38,433 nt of DNA from DASZOC01 sp035550975 (GTDB lineage: Bacteria > Actinomycetota > CADDZG01 > WHSQ01), in assembly GCA_035550975.1 (NCBI GenBank), contig DASZOC010000010.1, forward strand, positions 1 to 38,433. Reading direction: 5' to 3'. The notes beneath the pieces are model-generated. The model had not been told where the DNA came from. It made no database searches and saw nothing but the letters and a program-made list of their open reading frames with translations. A program made the position numbers and the translations under genes. Shown here piece by piece: positions 1 to 8,520 of the stretch; position 1 is the stretch's first letter; the number at the start of each line of letters is the position of its first letter.

Positions 1-201
1 ACCGCCACCGCCGGACCCACCCCCCGACTCGCTCGGCTGGGGTGTGGGATCGCCGAGGAGGTCGGAAAGAAGAGGCGTCGGGATCGGCCCCTGGATGACG
101 GCCGCACGCGCCGAAGAGGCTCGGAACCCCACCTGGGGAACGACGAGCAAGCTACCCACGAGGACGACCAGCGCCAGCGCCAGCCGTGCCGTCGTTCTCA
201 C
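1..201 (-). CDS. Secreted Gly/Ser-rich protein, N-terminal part (truncated by window edge)
   Basis: The first 67 codons run off the left edge. They start at a GTG (199-201), with a purine-rich GGGAGGG ribosome-binding site about 11 bases upstream. The N-terminus is a clear export signal: a positive start (MRTTAR), a hydrophobic core (LALALVVLVGSLLVV) and a small-residue cleavage region near ASSARAA. The mature part begins with a Pro/Ser-rich stretch and a Gly/Ser linker (SGGGSGGGG), which is usual before an extracellular domain. The functional domain lies outside the window, so no function can be given. The signal peptide and the ribosome site make a real gene likely. Confidence 0.7.
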   Translation of the reverse strand, partial: MRTTARLALALVVLVGSLLVVPQVGFRASSARAAVIQGPIPTPLLSDLLGDPTPQPSESGGGSGGGG

Positions 202-347
202 CGTCAAAAAAGCCCTCCCAGAAGAGTTGCTGCGACCTGTAGACCACCAGGCGATGCGAGCACCGCACCCGGCCTTCGCTCGCCACGCGGCGGCCAGTCC
301 TACCCATAACAACGGCATTCCTGGGCCGGAAGTTGAAGCCTATTTGT

Positions 348-400
348 CCCGTTTCGCTAGCAACATGGCCCAAACGGGTGGTTTATCCGTGCAGGCCATG
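348..400 (-). ncRNA. Possible H-type pseudoknot in the 5' leader of the secreted-protein gene
   Basis: Read on the minus strand, two perfect 7-bp stems interleave. Stem 1 is CATGGCC (400-394) with GGCCATG (370-364). Its loop carries CCCGTTT (378-372), which is complementary to AAACGGG (354-348), 9 bases past stem 1. This is H-type pseudoknot geometry. It lies about 150 bases before the GTG start of the secreted protein. I do not recognise a known riboswitch class. The rest of the gene-free stretch 202-483 shows nothing else I can support. Confidence 0.3.
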
Positions 401-483
401 CACGAGGAACAACATCCCGAGAGGGCACCGACTTCCCGCGTCCGAGAGGGGAGCAACCCGACAGCAGGTCGCTGCCTTCGCCG

Positions 484-2412
484 TCAGCGATCGGGAATGG
501 CAACGCGCGGGTTGTCCTCGAGCCATCTCCCGAGCGCGACGAACGTCCACACCCTCGTCCAGGCCGAGCGATAGGGATCGTCGAGGTAGACGCGTTCGAT
601 GGCCCGGACTCCATCGGGATCGACCACACCGGCGTCGATGACGGTCGCAAGGCTCTGCGCGCGCAACTCCGCCAACGGGCCCTTCATCCACCTCGCCAGC
701 GGAAGGTTGAAGCCGCGCTTGGTGAGGTCGAGCTGCTCGGGGCCGAGCACGTCGGCGCATATCTCCCGTAGCAGGTGCTTCGGCGGTCGCCCTTTGGGGA
801 GCAGCGTCGGCCCCGGCAGCCGCATCGCCCAGTCGACGACGTCACGGTCGAGCATCGGGACGCGGATCTCCAGCGAGTTCGCCATCCCGAACACGTCACC
901 GTCGCGCAGCAGCGTGTTGCCGAGGTAGAAGCGCGTCTCCAACCGGCTCACGCACGCGATGGGGTCCCCGTCGGGACATGTGTCGCGCCGCGCCTCCGCG
1001 ACGTGGAAGCTTCGGGTGAGCGAGCTCGTGCGCGGATCCAGTCCCAGACGAGCCATGTCACGATCGGCCAACGAGCGCCGGAACATGAAGTAGATGTCGT
1101 CTACATCCGACACCGCGACCACATCGCGCGCCTTCGCCGCGCGCAGCCGCCCACCGGGCCGCGCCGCCGCGCCTGCGAGCGCGCTGCGAACCCCGGCAGG
1201 AACCGCACGACCCGCTCGCATCAGCGCCGCGATGCGCGGGACCAGTTGGAACGACTGGTAACCGCCGAAGATCTCGTCGCCGCCCTGCCCCGACAACGCA
1301 ACCGTCAGGCCTGCCTGTCGCACCGCGCGCGACACGATGTAGGTATTGAGCCCGTCCATCGACGGCTGATCCATCGCAGACAGACCCTGCGACGCCCATT
1401 CCAGCGCGGTCGAGGGATCGACGGGGATGTCGTGGAACACTAGCCCGAGGCGTTCCGCCGACCGGCGCGCAACGGGCGACTCGTCGAGCTCTGCCTCGCC
1501 CGGGAACGACACCGTGAACGCGTGCACGTCGTGATCGGAGGCCTTGCGCGCCAGCCCGGCCACCGCGGTCGAATCGATCCCCGAGCTGAGGAACACGCCG
1601 AGCGGGACGTCGCTGAGCATGTGGCGTTCGACCGACGTCGCCAGCAGCTCGCGCCCCTGCGCGACCAGATCGCGCTCCGACAACCGCTCCGCCGAAGACT
1701 CGTCGGGTTCGGGGAGGTCCCAGTAGCGGTCCCCATCAACGGTCATGCCAGCCGCGTCGATCTCCATCCACGACCCCGCCGGCAGCGCCTTGACCTCCTC
1801 GACGATCGTCAGCGGTTCCTGCACGGCTCCGTAGGCGAGGAACCCCGCGAGTCCGCGGCGGTCGAGCGTCGGCGTGAACAGCTCCCCGTCCAACAGCGCG
1901 CCGAGCTCGGACGCGCACGAGAAGTGTCCACCTGCCGTCGAGTAGTACAGAGGCTTGATGCCGAGGTGATCGCGCGCCACCAGGAGCCGCGCTCGCTGGG
2001 CGTCCCAGAGGACGAACGCGAACATCCCGCGGAGCCGGTCGAGGACTCCGCGCCCCCACTCGCGGTAGCCGACGAGGACGATCTCGGTATCGGTCCGGCC
2101 CCGGAACTCGTGCCCCTTCGCGACGAGCTCGCCTCGCAGTTCGGGAAAGTTGTAGATCTCGCCGTTGTAAGCCAGGACGCTACCCGTTGCCGGATCCGTC
2201 ATCGGCTGATGGCCCGCGGGAGTGACGTCGATGATCGCGAGCCGACGGCTGCCGAGCGCCACCACGCCCCGCTGATCATCGGTCGCCACCTCGAGCAGCG
2301 CCGTACCCTCGTCGTCCGGGCCGCGATGTGCTTGCGCGGACGTCATGCGGCGGATCGCTGCCTCGGCCACGGCCCTCGGGCAGCTGCCCACGATGCCCGC
2401 CACGCCGCACAT
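484..2412 (-). CDS. asnB: Asparagine synthase (glutamine-hydrolysing), class II amidotransferase
   Basis: 642 aa. It probably transfers amide nitrogen from glutamine to aspartate, or to a related carboxylate, with ATP in the cytoplasm. The N-terminus MCGVAGIVG supplies the catalytic Cys2 of a class II glutaminase domain (about 1-210, with the RGPDDEG and YNGEIYN motifs). The synthetase domain follows, with its PP-loop written SSGIDS at 276-281; many paralogues have SGGLDS here. The length is typical of the longer AsnB-like proteins, some of which work in cell-envelope or secondary metabolism, so the true acceptor is uncertain. ATG at 2412 is chosen because Cys must follow it directly. A TAGGCT -10 box lies 7 bases upstream, suggesting a leaderless transcript separate from the nuo operon that ends 36 bases upstream. 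Confidence 0.9.
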   Translation of the reverse strand: MCGVAGIVGSCPRAVAEAAIRRMTSAQAHRGPDDEGTALLEVATDDQRGVVALGSRRLAIIDVTPAGHQPMTDPATGSVLAYNGEIYNFPELRGELVAKGHEFRGRTDTEIVLVGYREWGRGVLDRLRGMFAFVLWDAQRARLLVARDHLGIKPLYYSTAGGHFSCASELGALLDGELFTPTLDRRGLAGFLAYGAVQEPLTIVEEVKALPAGSWMEIDAAGMTVDGDRYWDLPEPDESSAERLSERDLVAQGRELLATSVERHMLSDVPLGVFLSSGIDSTAVAGLARKASDHDVHAFTVSFPGEAELDESPVARRSAERLGLVFHDIPVDPSTALEWASQGLSAMDQPSMDGLNTYIVSRAVRQAGLTVALSGQGGDEIFGGYQSFQLVPRIAALMRAGRAVPAGVRSALAGAAARPGGRLRAAKARDVVAVSDVDDIYFMFRRSLADRDMARLGLDPRTSSLTRSFHVAEARRDTCPDGDPIACVSRLETRFYLGNTLLRDGDVFGMANSLEIRVPMLDRDVVDWAMRLPGPTLLPKGRPPKHLLREICADVLGPEQLDLTKRGFNLPLARWMKGPLAELRAQSLATVIDAGVVDPDGVRAIERVYLDDPYRSAWTRVWTFVALGRWLEDNPRVAIPDR

Positions 2413-2419
2413 GGTTCCG

Positions 2420-2425
2420 AGCCTA
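2420..2425 (-). promoter_or_regulatory. Leaderless-type -10 box of asnB
   Basis: TAGGCT on the minus strand is followed by exactly 7 bases and then the ATG of asnB. A TANNNT box at this distance places the transcription start at or next to the start codon, as in the leaderless genes common in actinobacteria. No good -35 box is visible and there is no Shine-Dalgarno sequence. Confidence 0.4.
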
Positions 2426-2448
2426 GGTCACCAAAAGGTGGGGCCGGC

Positions 2449-3957
2449 TTAGAGGAAAGAGCGCTCCGCTAGCTCGGTGATCAGGGGCGGGTATACGAAT
2501 CCCGCGAACAACAACGCGGCGGCCCCCGCCATCACGACGCGCAGGACCGCCGGAACCTCGATCGGCTCGGTCGACACCTCGGTCGTGTCGAAGAACATCC
2601 GTTTGACGACCGCGAGGTAGTACCACGCAGCGATCGTCGCGTTGAGCCCCATGACGACCGCGAGCCAGTACACCTGCGCATCGATCGTCGCCAGGAACAC
2701 GAACAGCTTCGCCCACGCGCCTGCCATCGGTGGAGCTCCGGCGAGCGACACGAGAAACGCCGCCAGCAGCGTCGCCAGCACCGGACTGCGGTTCCACAGG
2801 CCGCGGTAGTCCTCGATGAAGTAGGTGCCGCCCCGGCGCGCGAACGCCACCGCAGCCGCGAACGCACCGAGGTCCATGATCCCGTAGATGGCCAGGTAGA
2901 TCAGCGCGGACTCGAACGCCTGACGGTTCGTCTCCGCGGCCCCCGGGTCGATCAACGCGAACGCCACCAGGACGTAGCCCGACTGCGCGATGCCGGAGTA
3001 CGCGAGCAGCCTGATGATGTGCTGCTGGCGCAACGCGATCAGGTTGCCGACCGTCATCGTCAGCGCCGCCAGCACCGCGAACACCGGCCGCCAGCCGTCG
3101 GCAACCTGGGGGAAGGCAACGAACATCAGGACCAGCAGCCCGACGAAGCCGCCGATCTTGGATGCGGTCGAGAGGAACGCGGCGACCGGTGAGGGCGCGC
3201 CTTCGTAGGTGTCGGGGGCCCAGAAGTGGAACGGCACCGCCGAGATCTTGAACGCGAAGCCGATCACGATGAAGAAGACGCTCATGACGACGAACGGATG
3301 GTCCGCCGGTAGTGAGATCCCCGGCGACACCGCAGGTCCGCCTAGCGCCGACGCAAACGCCTCACGTATGCCGTCGAGCTGCGTCGTCCCGGTGACGCCA
3401 TAGATCAACGACATGCCGAGCAGCATGACCGCCGACGACAGCACGGAGAACAGGAAGAACTTCAGCGCCGACTCGTTCGACTTCGCGTTCCGTTTGCGCA
3501 ACGCCGTCATCACGATGCCGGGGATGCTGATCAGCTCGAGCGCGATGAATATGGAGATGAGATCGCGGGCGCTCGCCATCACGACGCCGCCGAGCAGCCC
3601 GCACAGCAACAAGAAGTAGTACTCGCCCTCGTGATACGTCGACTCCCGGAAGTGATGCAAGGACATGCCGAGGATGAGCAGACCCATCAGGCAGAAGAGG
3701 CCCTTGAACAGCAACGAGAACGCATCCACCTCGAACGACTCCGCGAGCGTGGTGCGGTGTTCGCCGACCAGCGACATGACCGCCGCGAGCGTCCCCAGCA
3801 GGCCGGCCGCCGACAGAGGCATCGCGACCCACTTCGCCTCGCGCGGCATGAAGAGATCCACGACCAGCACGAGGCATGCGGTCGCGGTGAGCACGAGCTC
3901 GGGCGCGAGCGCGTGCAGGTCGATGTCTGCCTGGACCACTGCCTGGGCTAGTTCCAT
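2449..3957 (-). CDS. nuoN: NADH-quinone oxidoreductase-type subunit N (11-subunit complex)
   Basis: 502 aa, highly hydrophobic, an antiporter-like proton-pumping subunit of the complex I membrane arm. The conserved TM5 glutamate is E141 (FIALELISIPG) and the TM7 lysine is K237 in AFKISAVPFHFW, followed by the NuoN signature APDTYEGAPSPVAAF. It is the last gene of operon 1, 53 bases after nuoM. A TAG codon lies immediately before the ATG, so this is the first possible start. It is a divergent paralogue of the nuoN at 15615-17114. Confidence 0.93.
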   Translation of the reverse strand: MELAQAVVQADIDLHALAPELVLTATACLVLVVDLFMPREAKWVAMPLSAAGLLGTLAAVMSLVGEHRTTLAESFEVDAFSLLFKGLFCLMGLLILGMSLHHFRESTYHEGEYYFLLLCGLLGGVVMASARDLISIFIALELISIPGIVMTALRKRNAKSNESALKFFLFSVLSSAVMLLGMSLIYGVTGTTQLDGIREAFASALGGPAVSPGISLPADHPFVVMSVFFIVIGFAFKISAVPFHFWAPDTYEGAPSPVAAFLSTASKIGGFVGLLVLMFVAFPQVADGWRPVFAVLAALTMTVGNLIALRQQHIIRLLAYSGIAQSGYVLVAFALIDPGAAETNRQAFESALIYLAIYGIMDLGAFAAAVAFARRGGTYFIEDYRGLWNRSPVLATLLAAFLVSLAGAPPMAGAWAKLFVFLATIDAQVYWLAVVMGLNATIAAWYYLAVVKRMFFDTTEVSTEPIEVPAVLRVVMAGAAALLFAGFVYPPLITELAERSFL

Positions 3958-4010
3958 CTACGGATGATCGACCCGATGGCGCCGGAGCTGGGTCTTCGTC
4001 GGGTCGGTCA

Positions 4011-5558
4011 TTAGTGCCCCGCCACCGCTCCGAAGACCTGAACGAGGTGTTGCACCGCGCCATCCGTCACGCCGAGCATCAGCTTCGGGAACACCCCCGC
4101 CGCCAGGATCAGCACGAGCAACGGAGCCCACGCGATCCACTCCAGTGGAACGACGTCGTGGATCCCGTGGCCGTCGGCGAAACGTTCGGGGACACGACCG
4201 AGGTTCACGCGCTGGATCGTCCACAACAGGTAACCGGCCGTGAGGACGGTTCCGACACCACCACCGACCATCAGGACGCGGAACAGGACCGGGTCGAGGT
4301 CGGGGGCCGGGTTGTAACTGCCGAGCAGCGCCAGCATCTCGCCCCAGAAGCCCGCGAGGCCCGGAAGACCCAGTGAGGCGATCGCGGCGTACGTGAACAC
4401 CGTGCCGAAGCGCGGGATCTGTTTGAGCAACCCGCCGAGCTCCGCGATCTCGCGCGTGTGATAGCGCTCGTGGATCGACCCGGCGAGGAAGAACAGCATC
4501 CCGGTGATCAGCCCGTGCGCCACCATCGCGAAGATCGCGCCGTTGATGCCGGCATCCGTCAGCGTCGCGATCCCGAGCATCACGAAGCCCATGTGACCTA
4601 CCGACGAGAACGCGATCAGGCGTTTCAGGTCGGTCTGCGCAAGGCAGCACAACGCCCCGTAGATGATCGCGATCACCGCCAGGATGCCGATGATCGGGGC
4701 ATACGTGACCGCGGCGTCGGGAAGGATCGGCAACGCGATACGGATGAAGCCGTAGGTGCCCATCTTCAGCAGGATCGCGGCCAGCAGGACCGAGCCGACC
4801 GTGGGCGCCTCGGTATGAGCGTCCGGCAGCCACGTGTGGAACGGCCACATCGGCACCTTGATCGCGAACCCGAGGAACAACCCGAGGAAGACGAGGTTCT
4901 GGAACAGCTCGGATGCGTGCACGCCCTGGTCGCGCAGGGCGATCATGTCGAACGTCCCGCCGTCGAGTCCCCCGGAGTTCACCCACAGCGCGAGGAACCC
5001 GAGCAACATGAAGATCGAGCCGAACAACGTGTAGAGGAAGAACTTCACGGCTGCGTACTCGCGGCGCGGCCCCCCCCAGATGCCGATCATGAAGTACATC
5101 GGGACCAGGACGATCTCGAAGAAGATGAAGAACAGGATCAGGTCGAGCGCGACGAAGGCGCCGTTCATGCCCGTTGCAAGCAGTAACACGAGGGCGAAGA
5201 AGGCCTTGGGCTTGCCCGGGTCGGGGATGTGGAACCACATATAGATGCAACAGAGGAAGGTCACGAGCGCCGACAGCACGAACATCGGCAGCGACAGACC
5301 GTCGACACCGATGTGGTACCGGGCGCCGATCTGAGCGATCCATTCGAGGTTCGCGCCCAGTTGGATCTGGTCCGTCTGGCCGTAGTCGAAGCGCAGCGCG
5401 ACGCCGATCGCCGCGATCAGCGAGAGGCCCGCGAACACCGTGCCGACGAGCTTGATCGTCTGCTCCTGACCGGCCGGCACGAAGAGCAGGACGAGCGCGC
5501 CGACCACCGGGAGGAACGTTGCGAGGCTCAGCCCCCAGCCAGCATCGAACCACTCCAT
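4011..5558 (-). CDS. nuoM: NADH-quinone oxidoreductase-type subunit M (11-subunit complex)
   Basis: 515 aa, about 14 hydrophobic segments, an antiporter-like proton-pumping subunit. The key TM5 glutamate is E148 (FFEIVLVPMYF) and the TM7 lysine is K234 in AIKVPMWPFHTWLPDAHTEAPT, the most recognisable NuoM motif. It ends 53 bases before nuoN and starts 24 bases after nuoL. It is clearly related to but well diverged from the second nuoM of this window, so the two operons are not a recent duplication. Confidence 0.94.
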   Translation of the reverse strand: MEWFDAGWGLSLATFLPVVGALVLLFVPAGQEQTIKLVGTVFAGLSLIAAIGVALRFDYGQTDQIQLGANLEWIAQIGARYHIGVDGLSLPMFVLSALVTFLCCIYMWFHIPDPGKPKAFFALVLLLATGMNGAFVALDLILFFIFFEIVLVPMYFMIGIWGGPRREYAAVKFFLYTLFGSIFMLLGFLALWVNSGGLDGGTFDMIALRDQGVHASELFQNLVFLGLFLGFAIKVPMWPFHTWLPDAHTEAPTVGSVLLAAILLKMGTYGFIRIALPILPDAAVTYAPIIGILAVIAIIYGALCCLAQTDLKRLIAFSSVGHMGFVMLGIATLTDAGINGAIFAMVAHGLITGMLFFLAGSIHERYHTREIAELGGLLKQIPRFGTVFTYAAIASLGLPGLAGFWGEMLALLGSYNPAPDLDPVLFRVLMVGGGVGTVLTAGYLLWTIQRVNLGRVPERFADGHGIHDVVPLEWIAWAPLLVLILAAGVFPKLMLGVTDGAVQHLVQVFGAVAGH

Positions 5559-5582
5559 AACCTGTTGCCCCTTTCCTTACGC

Positions 5583-7610
5583 CTAGGCGAGTACGAACAG
5601 CGCGACGAAGACCGCGATCGCTCCGAAGAGCACCGCGGCGTAGCGCTGCACGTTCCCCGATTGGATGTAGCGGAGCAGACCGCCGGAGTATCCCGTGAGC
5701 CCCGCCGCTCCGTTCACCGCGAAATCAACCACCTGCTGGTCGAGCACGTCGTAGACGGGGTGCGACAGCGCAACCGTTCCGGCTCCCACCCCATTGACGA
5801 CGCCGTCGATCACCTTCTGATCGAAGCGATACGCGGCCCGCGCCCCCGGGTACTGGATCGGCCTGACGATGCCGCGTAGGTAGAGATCGTCGAGGTAGTA
5901 CTTGTTCGCGACGAACCGGTAGGCCCACGCGAACGGGCTCCTCAGCAGGTCGACCCCCCTCCCGTCGCCCGCGAACAGCCTGATGCCCAGCGCTATCGCG
6001 GCGAGAGCAAGGAGCGTCGCGCCGATCGGAAGCCCCACGTTGTAGAGGGCCTCGAACCCGTGGTGCTCGTGACCCGGCACGCTGATCCACGTCGCGAAGG
6101 GGCCGGCGTCGGTCCACGGGGTCGGAGGCACACCCAGGAAGCCGACCGTGATCGTCGCGCCGGCGAGGATCCACAGCGGCGTGACCATCGACCCGGGACT
6201 CTCGTGCGGCTCCCCGTGGCCGCGGTATTCGCCCCAGAAGGTCTTGACGACCATCCTCGTCACGTAGAGCGCCGTGAGGAACGCTGTGACCGTCGCGGAG
6301 ACGAGCACGGTCCACGCGCTGAAGCTGCCGAGGTCGGTCGCGCTGCGCAACGCGCCGCCGATGATCTCGTCCTTCGAGAAGAACCCGGCGAGCGGGAAGA
6401 TCCCCGCCAGGCCGAGCGAGCCGATCAAGAACGTCTTGAACGTGTGCGGCATGTAGTTCCTGAGCCCGCCCATGTCGCTCATGTTGTTGCTGTGCACCGC
6501 GTGGATCAGCGACCCGGCCCCCAGGAACAGCAACGCCTTGAACATCGCGTGCGTGAACAGATGGAAGACACCGGCCGTATACGCGCCGACACCGAGCGCG
6601 GCAACCATGTAGGCGAGCTGACTGACGGTGGAGTACGCGAGCACCCGTTTGATGTCGTCCTGGACGAGGGCGAGGACCGCGGCCAGCAGCATCGTGATCG
6701 CCGCGATGATCCCGACCACGTCCAGCGCGGCGCCCGCGCCTTCGAACAACAGGAACATCCGCGCGACGAGGTAGACGCCGGCGACGACCATAGTCGCGGC
6801 ATGGATCAGCGCGGAGACCGGCGTAGGCCCTGCCATCGCATCCGGCAGCCACACGTACAGCGGGAACTGCGCCGACTTGCTGATGACGCCGCCGAACAGC
6901 AGGATCGCGCCGACGGTGAGGACCGTGCCGGTGAGGTGCCCTTCGTGGACGGCGTGGTTGAGCGCGGCGATGTTGAAGCCGTGCCCTGCGAAGAACAGCA
7001 CGAAGATGCCGAACAGGAAGGCGATATCGCCGACGCGGTTCGTGATGAATGCCTTCATGGCGGCCGAGGAATTCTCCTTCTCCTCCCAGTAATGGCCGAT
7101 CAGGAAGTAGGAACACACGCCGACCAGCTCCCAGCCGACGAACAGCTGGAGCAGGTTGTTCGCGATGACCATGAACAGCATCGATCCGGTGAACAACGAG
7201 AGCATCGCGAAGAAGATCGTGTAGCGCTCCTCGCCGTGCATGTAGCCGGTCGAATAGATGTGGACGAGCAGGGAGACGAGGGTGACGACGACGAACATGA
7301 TCCCCGTCAGGAAGTCGTAGTTCATCCCGAACTCGAGATGCAGGCTCTCGCCGCCGCCGAACTCGAACCACGTCCACGCCTTCTCGACCGCCGCGGCCCC
7401 CGACGCCAGCTCGATGAAGCCGACGAGCGACATCACGAAGCCGATGCCGATCGCGGCGATGCCGAACGCGTGGCCTCCGTGGCTCGTCTTCTTGCCGAAG
7501 AACAGGATCACGAAGAACGACAGGAACGGCAGCAACGGGACGAGCCACATGTGCTCGGTCAGGAATCCGTCTCTCGACGCGGCTTCGGCAGCAACGACGA
7601 GGCCCTCCAT
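5583..7610 (-). CDS. nuoL: NADH-quinone oxidoreductase-type subunit L (11-subunit complex)
   Basis: 675 aa from the ATG at 7610, the distal antiporter-like subunit. Key residues are E161 (FVGWELVGVCSYFLIG) and K245 (ISKSAQFPLYVWLPDAM), followed by the signature GPTPVSALIHAATMV. The C-terminal part should form the long lateral helix that clamps the membrane arm. Two in-frame GTG codons at 7616 and 7619 would overlap the end of nuoK and are alternative starts. I prefer the ATG, although no strong ribosome-binding site decides the matter. Confidence 0.94.
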   Translation of the reverse strand: MEGLVVAAEAASRDGFLTEHMWLVPLLPFLSFFVILFFGKKTSHGGHAFGIAAIGIGFVMSLVGFIELASGAAAVEKAWTWFEFGGGESLHLEFGMNYDFLTGIMFVVVTLVSLLVHIYSTGYMHGEERYTIFFAMLSLFTGSMLFMVIANNLLQLFVGWELVGVCSYFLIGHYWEEKENSSAAMKAFITNRVGDIAFLFGIFVLFFAGHGFNIAALNHAVHEGHLTGTVLTVGAILLFGGVISKSAQFPLYVWLPDAMAGPTPVSALIHAATMVVAGVYLVARMFLLFEGAGAALDVVGIIAAITMLLAAVLALVQDDIKRVLAYSTVSQLAYMVAALGVGAYTAGVFHLFTHAMFKALLFLGAGSLIHAVHSNNMSDMGGLRNYMPHTFKTFLIGSLGLAGIFPLAGFFSKDEIIGGALRSATDLGSFSAWTVLVSATVTAFLTALYVTRMVVKTFWGEYRGHGEPHESPGSMVTPLWILAGATITVGFLGVPPTPWTDAGPFATWISVPGHEHHGFEALYNVGLPIGATLLALAAIALGIRLFAGDGRGVDLLRSPFAWAYRFVANKYYLDDLYLRGIVRPIQYPGARAAYRFDQKVIDGVVNGVGAGTVALSHPVYDVLDQQVVDFAVNGAAGLTGYSGGLLRYIQSGNVQRYAAVLFGAIAVFVALFVLA

Positions 7611-7612
7611 CG

Positions 7613-7918
7613 TCACCACTTCATCAGCGACATCTCGCCGACGTCGACCGTTCGGCGGTTCCGGTAGATGAGGATCACGATCGCGAGACCGACACCCACT
7701 TCGGCGGCCGCCACCGCGATGACGAACAGTGCGAAGACCTGACCCGGGATCCCGGCATCACCGAGGTATGCGCCGAACGCGATCAGGTTGATGTTCACGG
7801 CATTGAGCATCAGCTCGATCGACAGCAGGATCAGCACCGCGTTCTGCCTCGCGAGCACACCGTAGACGCCGATCGAGAACAGCAACATCGAGAGCACGAG
7901 GAAGTAGTGGACCGGCAT
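7613..7918 (-). CDS. nuoK: NADH-quinone oxidoreductase-type subunit K (11-subunit complex)
   Basis: 101 aa with three membrane helices, a small proton-channel subunit. The conserved buried glutamates are E35 (LLSIELMLNAVNINL) and E73 (AAEVGVGLAIVILIYR). The length is that of a normal NuoK. The ATG overlaps the TGA of nuoJ by one base (TGATG), a sign of translational coupling. Longer readings of this frame run through nuoJ and are not real. Confidence 0.94.
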   Translation of the reverse strand: MPVHYFLVLSMLLFSIGVYGVLARQNAVLILLSIELMLNAVNINLIAFGAYLGDAGIPGQVFALFVIAVAAAEVGVGLAIVILIYRNRRTVDVGEMSLMKW

Positions 7919-8520
7919 CAGCGCACGACCTCCGGCGTCCTCTCCGCCGCGTCCCGATCGAGGTCGGGGACGCGCGCGCGGGTCTCGGCGCGGATCTCGC
8001 CACTGGATTCGTCGCCCACATCGCGCCGCGCGATCACGACGGCGCCCACGAGCGCGGCCAGCAACAGGACGGAGACGATCTCGAAGGGAAGGACGTAGGC
8101 CGCGAAGATGACCTCGCCGACGCTCTCGGTGGAAACACCCTGTGTTCGCTCGAACGAGATCTCCTGGCCCTCGAACGTGTCGAACATCACCCAGCTCGTC
8201 ACGCCGAACAAAGCCGCGGCGCACACCGCGGCGAGCAGTCGCTGGTTGTTGTCGTAGTTCCCCTTGCCTATGTCGGCTTGGGTCAGCATCAGACCGAACA
8301 GCATCAGCACGACGATCGCGCCGACGTAGACCAGCACCTGCGCCCACGCGACGAACTCTGCGAACAGCAACACGTACAGCGCGGCGGCTCCGAGCAGCGT
8401 CCCCACGAGGTACAGGGCCGCGTGCACGACGTTCTGCGCCGTCACGACCCGCAGGGCGGAGAACGTCATCCCGACGGCGAGGACCCAGAAGACCGCCTGC
8501 TGCCAGACGTCGGCGCTCAC
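7918..8520 (-). CDS. nuoJ: NADH-quinone oxidoreductase-type subunit J (11-subunit complex)
   Basis: 200 aa with about five membrane helices in the first 165 residues, including the NuoJ-typical stretch QVLVYVGAIVVLMLFGLML. The tail of about 35 residues is charged and hydrophilic (RRDVGDESSGE onward). It starts at a GTG overlapping the TGA of nuoI (GTGA). NuoJ helps form the proton pathway next to NuoK and undergoes the pi-bulge transition in other complex I enzymes. Confidence 0.92.
   Translation of the reverse strand: MSADVWQQAVFWVLAVGMTFSALRVVTAQNVVHAALYLVGTLLGAAALYVLLFAEFVAWAQVLVYVGAIVVLMLFGLMLTQADIGKGNYDNNQRLLAAVCAAALFGVTSWVMFDTFEGQEISFERTQGVSTESVGEVIFAAYVLPFEIVSVLLLAALVGAVVIARRDVGDESSGEIRAETRARVPDLDRDAAERTPEVVR

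Noticed and set aside
152..373. A 73-codon minus-strand frame overlapping the start of the secreted protein
   Set aside because: No ribosome site, biased composition, and it overlaps the well-supported signal peptide in another frame.
202..483. Cyclic-di-GMP-I riboswitch upstream of the secreted protein
   Set aside because: Only short strings resemble the consensus (TAAACC, GGGACAAA); the required first hairpin with a GNRA loop and the second stem do not form. Only the pseudoknot is kept, at low confidence.
2413..2448. Terminator between nuoN (operon 1) and asnB
   Set aside because: Only a 4-bp CACC-TTTT-GGTG stem is present; too weak to call.
5725..7667. Very long open frames overlapping nuoL on both strands (over 500 codons each)
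   Set aside because: They are rich in Arg, Asp, Glu and Gly without domains, a by-product of high GC content; nuoL explains the region.
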